Origin: Chryseobacterium ginsenosidimutans
GTDB taxonomy: Bacteria > Bacteroidota > Bacteroidia > Flavobacteriales > Weeksellaceae
NCBI RefSeq assembly: GCF_030823405.1
Contig: NZ_JAUSXC010000001.1
Coordinates: forward strand, 1,719,001-1,783,000
DNA length: 64,000 bases
Reading direction: 5' to 3'
Shown here: one piece after another, positions 1 through 7,826 of the stretch
Position numbering within the stretch: position 1 is the first letter of the stretch
How the letters are laid out: the number at the start of each line of letters is the position of its first letter
Notes under the pieces: generated by a model
What the model was told of the DNA's origin: nothing
The model's input: only the letters and a program-made list of their open reading frames with translations
The model's database searches: none
Program-made: the position numbers and the translations under genes

Positions 1-399
1 GATTCTTTAGAAAATATTTCTGATATTGAGTATTGTCCGATGATTTTCCAGCCTTATATTGACAAAGAATATGAACTTAGAATTGTTTATCTCGACGGAG
101 AATTTTTTACAGGAAAAATCAATAACAGTGAAAATGTTGACTGGCGGGTTGTTCAGGGAGATTATTTTTGGTCAGAATATAATTTACCTCAAAACACTAA
201 AGAAAATCTCACATCAATGATGAAAGAAATGGGACTTTACATCGGAGCTATTGATATGATTAAAAGTAAAGACGGGAATTATTATTTTCTTGAAGTAAAT
301 CCACAGGGAGAATGGGGAATGCTCCAAAAAGAATTAAATTTCCCGATTGCAGAGACAATTGTCGATAACCTTATAAAAAGAATGAAAACCAATGAATAA
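1..399 (+). CDS. ATP-grasp graspetide ligase, C-terminal part (MvdC/MvdD family)
   Basis: The reading frame is open from base 1, so this is the C-terminal end of a gene that begins left of the window; the first internal ATG is at 40. The visible 132 residues hold the end of an ATP-grasp fold: a strand with ELRIVYLDG, a DWR motif, and the Mg-ATP site FLEVNPQGEWG. The next gene carries the same blocks in the same order (CPMQFQKKI, ELRVTIVG, DWRKD, FIEINAAGEFFW), so they are paralogues. Known role of the family: they join acidic side chains of a ribosomal precursor peptide to Ser/Thr or Lys, giving omega-ester or omega-amide rings (microviridins, chryseoviridins). The stop overlaps the next start by 8 bases, indicating translational coupling. 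Which partner makes esters and which makes amides cannot be decided here. The precursor peptide gene is not in the window. Confidence 0.85.
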   Translation, partial: DSLENISDIEYCPMIFQPYIDKEYELRIVYLDGEFFTGKINNSENVDWRVVQGDYFWSEYNLPQNTKENLTSMMKEMGLYIGAIDMIKSKDGNYYFLEVNPQGEWGMLQKELNFPIAETIVDNLIKRMKTNE

Positions 400-1396
400 A
401 ATTTTAATAATTACCCATACAGGAGATAATTTTTCAATCGAAAAAGTAACTGAATATATAGATAAAAATAATTGTGAAGTTATCCGTTTCGACGTAGATG
501 ATTATCCGCTGAAAAATAAATTATCAACAAGTTTTCAGGATGGAGAATGGATTACCATTCTTGAAACTCCTGAAAAAAAACATCGTTTAGACGATATTGC
601 AGCGGTCTGGTACAGAAGAGCTTATAATATTGGTAACGGTCTTAAAGAAGAATTGGACAATAAATTTTACGGAGCGGCAATGGGAGAAATCCGCAATACT
701 CTTTTCGGATTTTTAGAATCTATTGATGCTTATTCTTTGGGGAAACCGAGTGTTTACAGAAGATTAGACAGCAAAGAAGAGCAGTTGAAAATTGCAGATA
801 AAATTGGTTTAAGAATTCCTGAAACTTGTCTTACCAATAATCCTGAAGAAGCAAAAAAATTTATTCTGAAGCATCAAAATGTAGTAGCAAAGATGCAAAC
901 CGGTTTTGCTATTTATGAAGATGGTGTAGAAAGTGTGGTATTTACAAATGTTATTAATGAAGAGAAGTTAGAAGAATTAGATACACTTTTGTATTGCCCG
1001 ATGCAGTTTCAAAAGAAAATTGAGAAGAAAAAAGAACTTCGTGTGACAATTGTCGGTCGTGATGTTTATGCTTTCGAGATCGATTCTCAACAATCTGAAG
1101 CTGCAAAAATTGACTGGAGAAAAGATGGCGTAAACCTTATCGATAAATGGATTCCGACAGAACTTCCCACAGATGTTGAAGCAAAACTGTTAGAACTTTT
1201 GGATGTTTATCACGTAGATTATGGAGCAATTGATATCATCGTTTCTCCTGAAGATGAATATTATTTCATCGAAATCAACGCTGCCGGAGAGTTCTTCTGG
1301 TTAGACAATCTTACCGAAGAAAACCAAATTTCTAAGAGCATTGCAGATCTTTTATGTGATAAAGCTCCAAGAAGAAATAATATGGTGTTGGCTTAA
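392..1396 (+). CDS. ATP-grasp graspetide peptide ligase (MvdC/MvdD family)
   Basis: This 334-residue protein has the usual length of a microviridin-type ligase. It starts MNKILIITHTGDN, then has a pre-ATP-grasp region with VWYRR near residues 68-75. The central ATP-grasp domain includes VVAKMQTG near residue 164, and the C-terminal Mg-ATP site is FIEINAAGEFFW near residues 290-301. It overlaps the truncated upstream paralogue by 8 bases. Two ligases in tandem match the known ester-forming plus amide-forming arrangement of graspetide clusters; the EFFW ending looks more like the MdnC/MvdD type, but that is a judgement from memory. No protease, transporter or acetyltransferase follows within the window, so this is probably the 3' end of the locus. 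Confidence 0.88.
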   Translation: MNKILIITHTGDNFSIEKVTEYIDKNNCEVIRFDVDDYPLKNKLSTSFQDGEWITILETPEKKHRLDDIAAVWYRRAYNIGNGLKEELDNKFYGAAMGEIRNTLFGFLESIDAYSLGKPSVYRRLDSKEEQLKIADKIGLRIPETCLTNNPEEAKKFILKHQNVVAKMQTGFAIYEDGVESVVFTNVINEEKLEELDTLLYCPMQFQKKIEKKKELRVTIVGRDVYAFEIDSQQSEAAKIDWRKDGVNLIDKWIPTELPTDVEAKLLELLDVYHVDYGAIDIIVSPEDEYYFIEINAAGEFFWLDNLTEENQISKSIADLLCDKAPRRNNMVLA

Positions 1397-1416
1397 ATAA
1401 TAATTTTTTCGACTAC

Positions 1417-1565
1417 AAAAGTCACAAAAGTTTTTATTAACACATTTTTTAGTTAAAATTTAAAGTAAAAAGTTCACAGAAAGAAAATCATGATTTTCAA
1501 CTTAAGTGTTCTTTAATAATGCTTTTCTTATAACTTAAGTGTTAAATAAAACTTTTGTGACTTTT
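1417..1565. repeat. Intergenic inverted repeat with 27-bp arms
   Basis: The arm at 1417-1443 and the arm at 1539-1565 are inverted copies matching at 25 of 27 bases (core cacaaaagttt and aaacttttgtg). Between them AACTTAAGTGTT occurs twice as a direct repeat, at 1499-1510 and 1532-1543. No open frame of note lies inside. It fills most of the 294-base gap after the graspetide ligase. A shorter relative with CCACAAAA/TTTTGTGG ends sits at 4479-4548. Confidence 0.7.
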
Positions 1566-1690
1566 ATGGTTTTTATTTTGAAATTTATTTATGATTTCCA
1601 GCCAATTAAAAATTGAATTTTGCTTTAAAAATCGCAAATTTGCATAACGTAGAATATTATCATAATTTAGTCAACCAAGTAAGATAATTA

Positions 1691-2704
1691 ATGGTTTTTG
1701 TAACGGGAGCGACCGGAATTTTGGGCAGAGTAATTGTTTTAGAACTTTTAAAAAGAGGGAAAAACGTTCGTGCAGCTAAAAGACCGACAAGTAATTTAAA
1801 CGAAGTAAGGCATTCCTATACATTTTATACGGAGAATCCCGACGATTTTTTCAATAAAATTGATTGGGTTGATGTTAATTTTGATGATGTGAATGCACTG
1901 CAGGAGATTTTAAATGGGGTAGAAGAAGTCTATCATTGTGCCGCAAAAGTGAGTTTTCATCCCAAAGATGAGAAAGAAATGTATCGTACGAATATAAAAG
2001 GTACAGAAAATCTTTTGTATGCCTGTGAAAATTCTGAGGTTAAAAAATTTCTTCACGTAAGTTCAATTGCTGTGCTTGATAATTTTAACGAAAATGGAGA
2101 ATTGGACGAAGAATCTGATTTTAACCCCAAATTAGAACATTCAGCTTATTCTTTATCAAAACATCTTTCCGAAATGGAAGCTTGGAGAGCTTCGGCAGAA
2201 GGTTTGAATGTCGCAATTATCAATCCTGGAATGATTATCGGAAGCGGAAACTGGGGAACGAGCAGCGGAGATATTTTTCCGACCTTTGAGAATAATAATT
2301 TCACATTTTCAGGCGGAACAAGTTATGTTGATGTGAGAGATGTTGCAAAAATTTCAGTAGAATTAATGGAGAAAAATGTTTTTGGAGAACGTTTTATTTT
2401 AGTTTCTGAGAATAAAGGTTACGCAGCATTAGGAAAACAGATCAGGTCAAAATTAGGGTTGAAAGAAGCTAAAATCCTTTCAACATTTCAGTTGAATTTA
2501 GGAAGATGGGCGAATATTCTGTTCGGATGGTTCATTCCAAAATTAAGAATGATCACAAAAACCAATATTGAAGCTATTTCCACGCTCAATGTGATTTCAA
2601 ATCAAAAAATTAAAGAAAAATTGGATTATCAATTTATTTCTGTCTCAGAAAGTGTTGATTTTCATTTGAATAATTATATTAACGATAAAAAGTTGAAGAA
2701 ATGA
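1691..2704 (+). CDS. NAD(P)-dependent epimerase/dehydratase, extended SDR family
   Basis: The 337-residue protein begins directly with the Rossmann motif TGATGILG (residues 5-12), so nothing precedes the cofactor site. The SDR catalytic pattern is visible as HVSSIAV followed by YSLSKH, the Tyr-x3-Lys pair, near residues 150-155. A PGMIIG segment follows, typical of extended SDRs of the 3-beta-HSD/dihydroflavonol reductase type. The stop overlaps the start of the acyl-CoA ligase by 4 bases (ATGA), so the two are very likely one transcript and may act on the same lipid or isoprenoid substrate. Substrate is unknown. Confidence 0.85.
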   Translation: MVFVTGATGILGRVIVLELLKRGKNVRAAKRPTSNLNEVRHSYTFYTENPDDFFNKIDWVDVNFDDVNALQEILNGVEEVYHCAAKVSFHPKDEKEMYRTNIKGTENLLYACENSEVKKFLHVSSIAVLDNFNENGELDEESDFNPKLEHSAYSLSKHLSEMEAWRASAEGLNVAIINPGMIIGSGNWGTSSGDIFPTFENNNFTFSGGTSYVDVRDVAKISVELMEKNVFGERFILVSENKGYAALGKQIRSKLGLKEAKILSTFQLNLGRWANILFGWFIPKLRMITKTNIEAISTLNVISNQKIKEKLDYQFISVSESVDFHLNNYINDKKLKK

Positions 2705-4470
2705 ATCTTGCAGAGGCAATTATCAAGAAAAATGTAGAAAAGCATGCTGTAAAATCTGCAATTGGATTTAAAAAGAAAGATGCTGGATGGCAAGAGCTGA
2801 GCTGGAAAAAATTCAGTGAAATTGTTTCTAAAACTGCAAATGCACTTATCAATGCAGGAGTTCAGGAAAATGATAAAGTCGCCATTTATGCAGAAAACTC
2901 TTCCGAATGGATGATTTTTGATTTGGCGGCACTTTCTATTGGAGCGGTTACGGTTCCTATTTATTCAACCAACAATGCGGAACAGTCAGAATATATTATC
3001 AACGATTCTGGGGCAAAAATTATTTTGGTAGGAGATCAGGCTCAATATGATGCCTCATTAGAAATTTTAAAAAAGGAAGAAAATAATCTTGAAACCATTA
3101 TTATTTCTAAAAAAGCAGTTTGGATCAAAAAAGAATTCAGCAGTTTTTATTTAGAAGATTTCATTGCAAAATCTTCCATCAAGCTTAAATTTTGCAAAAA
3201 AGAATATGATGATGTTGCTACTTTAATTTATACTTCAGGCACGACAGGAACACCGAAAGGAGTCATGTTAACCCACGGGAATTTCATTAAAGCGTTTGAT
3301 GCCCACTTTGAATTTTTTAAGTTTAAAAATTTTGAAGAAGAATTGTCATTGGCTTTTTTACCCTTAACCCACGTTTTCGAAAGAAGCTGGAGTTTACTTT
3401 GTCTGTACGGTGGCGCAAGAGTTTATTTCCTTGAAGATCCCAAAAATATCGCAAAAGCACTGGAAGAGGTAAAACCGACCATGATGTGCGCTGTACCAAG
3501 ATTTTTCCAGAAAGTATATGCCGGAGTATTGGAAAAGGCTGAAGAAGGATCATCAGTAAAGAAAAAAATATTCGATTGGGCGATAGAAGTTGGTAAGCAG
3601 GTTTCAGAATTAAAAAGAAAAGAACAGTCGGTTCCTTTTGGATTGACGGTGAAACATTCTGTTGCTGATGCTTTGGTTTTCAATAAAGTTAAAGAAAAAA
3701 TGGGCGGCAGACTTTGGTTTATGCCTTGTGGAGGGGCTTCTATTTCGCAGGATGTCACACAATTGTTCGAAGCAATGGGACTTCACATAACGGTTGGTTA
3801 CGGTTTGACGGAAACTACAGCGACATTAACAGCCTTTCCTTTGAAGCATTTTGAACATGGAACTTGCGGACTACCTTTGCCGGGTACCGAGATTCGTATT
3901 GGTGAAAATGATGAAATTCAGGCGAAAGGAGATGGTATCATGAAAGGATATTATAACAAACCTGAAGACACGCAAAAAGTTTTTACGGAAGATGGATGGT
4001 TTAAAACAGGCGATGCCGGAAAATTCGATGAAAAAGGAAACCTTATTATTACCGACAGAATCAAGGATCTGATGAAAACGTCCAACGGAAAATATATTGC
4101 GCCTCAGCAGATTGAAAATATTCTGACCAATAATAATTTTATCAGTCAGATTGTATTAATTGCGGAAGGAAAGCAGTTTGTTTCAGCGTTGATTGTTCCG
4201 AATTTTGAGTTTTTACAGGACTTTATCAAGAAAAATAATATTCCGTTTACCAATTGGGAAGAAATTGTTAAAAATGAAAAGGTAAATGATTTTTATAAAG
4301 AAAAATTAAAAGAGCTGCAAAGCCATTTGTCAGATTTTGAAAAGGTGAAAAGATTTACTTTGATGCCTGCAGAATTTGATATTAACACAGGAGAAATCAC
4401 TCCGACGTTGAAGGTGAAAAGAAATGTAGTTCTTAAAAAATATGCAGATCTTATTGAGAAGATGTATTGA
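2701..4470 (+). CDS. Long-chain fatty acid--CoA ligase (AMP-forming)
   Basis: A 589-residue adenylate-forming enzyme. The P-loop motif YTSGTTGTPKGVMLTH is near residues 176-191, the A5 motif GYGLTETT near 365-372, the A7 aspartate in WFKTGDAG, and the A8/hinge region DRIKDLMKTSNGKYIAP with the downstream C-terminal domain. This is the FadD/ACSL-like long-chain clade rather than acetate or amino-acid adenylation. It activates fatty acids to acyl-CoA with ATP, on or near the inner membrane. It is translationally coupled to the upstream SDR by a 4-base overlap. Chain length preference cannot be read from the sequence. Confidence 0.92.
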   Translation: MNLAEAIIKKNVEKHAVKSAIGFKKKDAGWQELSWKKFSEIVSKTANALINAGVQENDKVAIYAENSSEWMIFDLAALSIGAVTVPIYSTNNAEQSEYIINDSGAKIILVGDQAQYDASLEILKKEENNLETIIISKKAVWIKKEFSSFYLEDFIAKSSIKLKFCKKEYDDVATLIYTSGTTGTPKGVMLTHGNFIKAFDAHFEFFKFKNFEEELSLAFLPLTHVFERSWSLLCLYGGARVYFLEDPKNIAKALEEVKPTMMCAVPRFFQKVYAGVLEKAEEGSSVKKKIFDWAIEVGKQVSELKRKEQSVPFGLTVKHSVADALVFNKVKEKMGGRLWFMPCGGASISQDVTQLFEAMGLHITVGYGLTETTATLTAFPLKHFEHGTCGLPLPGTEIRIGENDEIQAKGDGIMKGYYNKPEDTQKVFTEDGWFKTGDAGKFDEKGNLIITDRIKDLMKTSNGKYIAPQQIENILTNNNFISQIVLIAEGKQFVSALIVPNFEFLQDFIKKNNIPFTNWEEIVKNEKVNDFYKEKLKELQSHLSDFEKVKRFTLMPAEFDINTGEITPTLKVKRNVVLKKYADLIEKMY

Positions 4471-4478
4471 AATATTAG

Positions 4479-4548
4479 CCACAAAAGTTTCAAAAGTTGA
4501 AGTTAGTTCTTAAACTTTAAATGATTTACATATTTACATATTTTGTGG
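4479..4548. repeat. Short intergenic inverted repeat
   Basis: CCACAAAA at 4479-4486 and TTTTGTGG at 4541-4548 are exact inverted copies with AT-rich flanks in the 118-base gap between the acyl-CoA ligase and mvaD. The arm resembles the arms of the larger element at 1417-1565. It could be a degenerate relative or a weak terminator; there is no good U tract. Confidence 0.4.
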
Positions 4549-4588
4549 TTAAAGAAAATTAAAGTTTATCATTTTTTAAACTAAAACT

Positions 4589-5647
4589 ATGACAACAACA
4601 CAGGAATTTTTAGGAAATAACGAATTTACAATAAATAACCAAACGGTTTCAGAAAGCTGTCCGTCGAATATTGCGCTGATAAAATATTGGGGGAAATATG
4701 ACAATCAGATTCCTGCAAATCCGAGCATCAGTTATACTTTAAATCATTGTAAAACTAATACTACAATGGAATTTTTGGCTGATGAACCATTTTCTGTACA
4801 AACATTTTTAGCAGGAAATGAAGAAGTGAAATTCGCCGAAAAAATTGAAAAATATTTCAAGAATATTGAACAATATCTTCCCTGGGTTTTAAAAGGAAAG
4901 TATATCATCAGGACAGAAAATACTTTTCCTCACAGCTCAGGAATCGCAAGTTCTGCATCTGGTTTTGGTGCCATTGCAAAATGTTTGATAACATTAGATG
5001 AAACTTTTTCGGGGGTAACTTCAGAAGAAGAATCGGTAAGAAAAGCATCATTTTTAGCAAGATTAGGAAGCGGAAGTGCCTGCCGAAGTTTATATAACGG
5101 ATTGGTCGTTTGGGGAGAATCTCAGGTGAGAGGAAGTTCGGATTTATTTGCTGTACAATATCCAAATGATGAAATTCATGAGATTTTTAAGAACTTTAAC
5201 GATTGGGTTTTATTGATTCATGAAGGTCAGAAAAGTGTTTCTTCGACAGTTGGACATGGTTTGATGAATACCAATCCTTATGCAGACAGAAGATTTCAGG
5301 AAGCAAGAGAAAATTTCGGTCCGATGAAAGAAATTTTAGCCAATGGAGATCTGCAAAGTTTTATCAAACTGGTAGAGCACGAGGCATTGACGCTTCATGC
5401 CATGATGATGATGAGCGATCCTGCATTTATTTTAATGAAAACCGGTACATTGGAGGTCATCAATAAGATTTGGGATTTCAGAAGAGAAACAAATTTACCT
5501 TTATTCTTTACTTTGGATGCGGGAGCAAATGTTCATCTTTTATTTCCGAATGATGGCTCTGAAGAAAAAATTAAATCATTCATTGAAACAGAATTGCTTC
5601 AGCACACTCAAAATAATGGAGTCGTAAAGGATTTTATGAAATTTTAA
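4589..5647 (+). CDS. mvaD: Diphosphomevalonate decarboxylase
   Basis: GHMP-kinase-fold enzyme of 352 residues. It has the conserved N-terminal block PSNIALIKYWGK near residues 26-37 and the phosphate-binding loop PHSSGIASSASGFGA near residues 112-126. DAGANVHLLF near residue 311 is the C-terminal substrate region. It catalyses the ATP-dependent decarboxylation of mevalonate diphosphate to isopentenyl diphosphate in the cytoplasm, the last step of the mevalonate route. That route is the normal isoprenoid pathway in Flavobacteriia. A terminator follows directly. Confidence 0.93.
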   Translation: MTTTQEFLGNNEFTINNQTVSESCPSNIALIKYWGKYDNQIPANPSISYTLNHCKTNTTMEFLADEPFSVQTFLAGNEEVKFAEKIEKYFKNIEQYLPWVLKGKYIIRTENTFPHSSGIASSASGFGAIAKCLITLDETFSGVTSEEESVRKASFLARLGSGSACRSLYNGLVVWGESQVRGSSDLFAVQYPNDEIHEIFKNFNDWVLLIHEGQKSVSSTVGHGLMNTNPYADRRFQEARENFGPMKEILANGDLQSFIKLVEHEALTLHAMMMMSDPAFILMKTGTLEVINKIWDFRRETNLPLFFTLDAGANVHLLFPNDGSEEKIKSFIETELLQHTQNNGVVKDFMKF

Positions 5648-5669
5648 TTTATGAAAATATCAATAAGAG

Positions 5670-5692
5670 CGGGCTTTTTTAGTCCGTTTTTT
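5670..5692 (+). terminator. Rho-independent terminator after mvaD
   Basis: CGGGCT at 5670-5675 pairs with AGTCCG at 5681-5686 (one G-U pair), with a T5 loop and then T6. It lies 22 bases after the mvaD stop. Confidence 0.65.
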
Positions 5693-5705
5693 GTTCTTAT
5701 TAGCT

Positions 5706-5728
5706 TATATTCCTACGGAATGACAAAC
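5706..5728. repeat. Fragment of a dispersed intergenic repeat (TGTCATTCC family)
   Basis: On the minus strand this reads TGTCATTCCGTAGGAAT, with the palindrome ATTCC-TAC-GGAAT at 5710-5722. A related copy, TGTCATTCCGACAAAAGGGAAT, lies on the plus strand around 47191-47212. Such short motifs are common between flavobacterial genes; their function is not known to me. Confidence 0.45.
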
Positions 5729-5752
5729 TTCATGAATATTTGTCTTATAAGC

Positions 5753-6844
5753 TTAACCCTCAGTCACCACAGCATCCCGATTTCCATCCTCTTCTTTTCC
5801 ATCCTGGATCATTTCTTCGGCTTCAGCTTTTTCCTCTTGTGTAGCATAATCAATTCGTTCTTCCTGACCGTCATTTTTATGATCAATAAAGAATTCACAA
5901 TAAACAGGAAGATGGTCGGATCCAAAATTTTCAAGTGTTTTTAAATTTTTAATAAAAATATCTTCACTGTGAAACATAAGATCGATCGGGAATCTTAACA
6001 GTTGGTATTTGGCGTGAAAAGTGGATACAAAAGACCTTCCAATTCTCGGATCTATCAAATGACTTGTTTTTCTAAATAAAATTGAGGATTTTGACCAGGC
6101 AACATTGTTAAAATCTCCTACAACAATCATAGGTTCATGAATTTCCCTTACACGTTTTGCCGTACTTAGCAGATCACCGTCTCTTTCTTTTGAGGTTTCT
6201 TCTTCAGTTGGACTTGGCGGTGGTGGATGAACTCCAAAAAAGACGAATGAAAATCCGTCTTTGGTCTTCAGATGTACTTCAATACTAGGAATATCATCGG
6301 CTACAAAAAAATGGGTTTTGGAATCTTTTATTTCCATTTTAGAATAAAAATGCATTCCGTATGTATTTTCAAGCGTGACTTTATGGTGATGCGAATATGC
6401 TTTTTCCAAAGGTCGAAGTGCTTTTTCCCAATCAGCATTGCTTTCCATGGTAAGAAACATTTCGGGTTCATATTTTTCTATTAATTGAACAAATCGGTCA
6501 TATTCTTTATTAAACTGATAGACATTTGCAGAAATAAAATGAAGTTTTTCAGAAGACTGGTTTTGTTGAATATGTTTTTTAACCCGATAAAGCGGAGTAT
6601 ATTTTATAAGCGTAATTCCATGATGAACAAACATTGCTATCAAAAGAGCCTGATAATACCAGAAATTCTCCGAAGAATCGATCAAAAATCCCAAGATAAA
6701 AGTGAAAACAATAAAATAGGTAAGCTGTATTTTACCAAATTCAGGAACACGAAAAATCCAGTGTGAATGTTGAATTTTTGGAAGTATTGTTAAAATTAAA
6801 AGCAAAAAGGTAAGAACCAGGTAAAATATCCACATATCAATCAA
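5753..6844 (-). CDS. Membrane-anchored endonuclease/exonuclease/phosphatase family protein
   Basis: A 363-residue protein with three hydrophobic N-terminal segments (about residues 3-22, 40-56 and 63-80), then an EEP-fold domain. Visible EEP landmarks: ISANVYQFN near residue 104, the Glu of MESNADW, VVGDFNNVAWS near 240, and the terminal catalytic SDHLPVYCEF near 307-316. The C-terminus is a charged tail rich in Glu and Asp (EEKAEAEEMIQDGKEED). The family cleaves phosphodiesters; membrane-anchored members in Bacteroidetes are uncharacterised, and orientation with the domain outside the cytoplasm is inference. Confidence 0.82.
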   Translation of the reverse strand: MIDMWIFYLVLTFLLLILTILPKIQHSHWIFRVPEFGKIQLTYFIVFTFILGFLIDSSENFWYYQALLIAMFVHHGITLIKYTPLYRVKKHIQQNQSSEKLHFISANVYQFNKEYDRFVQLIEKYEPEMFLTMESNADWEKALRPLEKAYSHHHKVTLENTYGMHFYSKMEIKDSKTHFFVADDIPSIEVHLKTKDGFSFVFFGVHPPPPSPTEEETSKERDGDLLSTAKRVREIHEPMIVVGDFNNVAWSKSSILFRKTSHLIDPRIGRSFVSTFHAKYQLLRFPIDLMFHSEDIFIKNLKTLENFGSDHLPVYCEFFIDHKNDGQEERIDYATQEEKAEAEEMIQDGKEEDGNRDAVVTEG

Positions 6845-6973
6845 AATAAAAACGGATAAATTTAATTCAATTTTATAACTTTTCAGGTGAATTGACGTTT
6901 AAACTTTGTTATTAATATAGAATTTGAAATTTATTTTTCCTATTTTTATTTAATCACATGATAAACAGATGTT

Positions 6974-7420
6974 ATGAATAAAATATTCGCTATTGCCTTA
7001 TTATCCGGGAGCTTTTGTTTGGGACAGCAAACTAAGAATCTGGAAGTGGAAAAACCGATCCGGAATTTATTTCTTGCCATGAAAACTGCCGATCCGGAAT
7101 TATTGAAAACTGCTTTTTCTGATACCGGAATTCTCCAGACAATCACCAAAGATGGTATAAAAAGCGAGGACATAAAAGAATTTATTGCTTCGATCTCAAA
7201 AATGGCGAAAGATGATCTGGATGAAAGAATTACGATTGAAGCAATTCATATCGATGGAAATTTAGCAAGCGTTTTTACACCATATTCTTTTTATGTTAAG
7301 GGAAAATTTTCTCACTGTGGAGCAAACAGTTTTCAGTTGGTAAAACAACAGAACGGTGAATGGAAAATCCAATATTTAATCGATACAAGAAGAAAAGATA
7401 ATTGCAAAGAAATTAAATAA
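6974..7420 (+). CDS. Secreted NTF2-like (SnoaL/DUF4440-type) protein
   Basis: A 148-residue protein with a signal peptide (MNKIFAIALLSGSFCLGQQ, cleavage around residues 16-19). The mature part fits the NTF2-like fold: helix PIRNLFLAMKTADPELLKTAF, then strands ending SFQLVKQQNGEWKIQYL, the usual final strand pair of SnoaL-like proteins. The function is probably ligand binding in the periplasm, but it is unknown. Its stop TAA shares a base with the ATG of the next gene (TAATG), so it is coupled to the glyoxalase-like gene. Confidence 0.75.
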   Translation: MNKIFAIALLSGSFCLGQQTKNLEVEKPIRNLFLAMKTADPELLKTAFSDTGILQTITKDGIKSEDIKEFIASISKMAKDDLDERITIEAIHIDGNLASVFTPYSFYVKGKFSHCGANSFQLVKQQNGEWKIQYLIDTRRKDNCKEIK

Positions 7421-7797
7421 TGAAAATCCATCATATCGCAATCATTTGCTCAAATTACGAAGTTTCTAAGAAATTTTATACAGAAGTATTGGGATTACAT
7501 ATTATTCGTGAAGTATATCGTGAAGAAAGACAGTCTTATAAACTCGATCTTGCCATCGGAGATCATTATGTCATCGAATTATTTTCTTTTCCCGATCCGC
7601 CGCAAAGACCTTCGCGCCCTGAATCTTGTGGGTTGAGGCATTTGGCTTTTTCAGTTGAGAATGTTAATGAAAAAAGGGACGAATTAATTCAAAAAGGATT
7701 AAACTGTGAAGAAATCAGAATCGACGAATTCACAGGAAAAGAATTTTTCTTTACTCAGGACCCGGACCAACTGCCGTTGGAGTTTTATGAAATGTAA
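7420..7797 (+). CDS. gloA2: VOC-family protein, GloA2/YaeR type
   Basis: A compact 125-residue single-domain vicinal-oxygen-chelate protein. It opens with KIHHIAIICSNYEVSKKFYTEVLGL, the first beta-alpha-beta unit with metal ligand His, and ends DPDQLPLEFYE with the last ligand Glu. The segment FPDPPQRPSRPE is characteristic of the YaeR/GloA2 branch. E. coli YaeR is only presumed to be a lyase, so the reaction is not established. It starts on the stop codon of the NTF2-like gene and lies 29 bases before the beta-lactamase, so the three may be one transcript. Confidence 0.85.
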   Translation: MKIHHIAIICSNYEVSKKFYTEVLGLHIIREVYREERQSYKLDLAIGDHYVIELFSFPDPPQRPSRPESCGLRHLAFSVENVNEKRDELIQKGLNCEEIRIDEFTGKEFFFTQDPDQLPLEFYEM

Positions 7798-7826
7798 TCT
7801 TATTAAAAATAGAATTAACCTTAATA

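Noticed and set aside
5651..5944. 97-codon frame on the plus strand starting right after mvaD
   Set aside because: It begins in the mvaD terminator and then runs antisense to the end of the EEP-family gene; hydrophobic only because it mirrors that gene's acidic tail.
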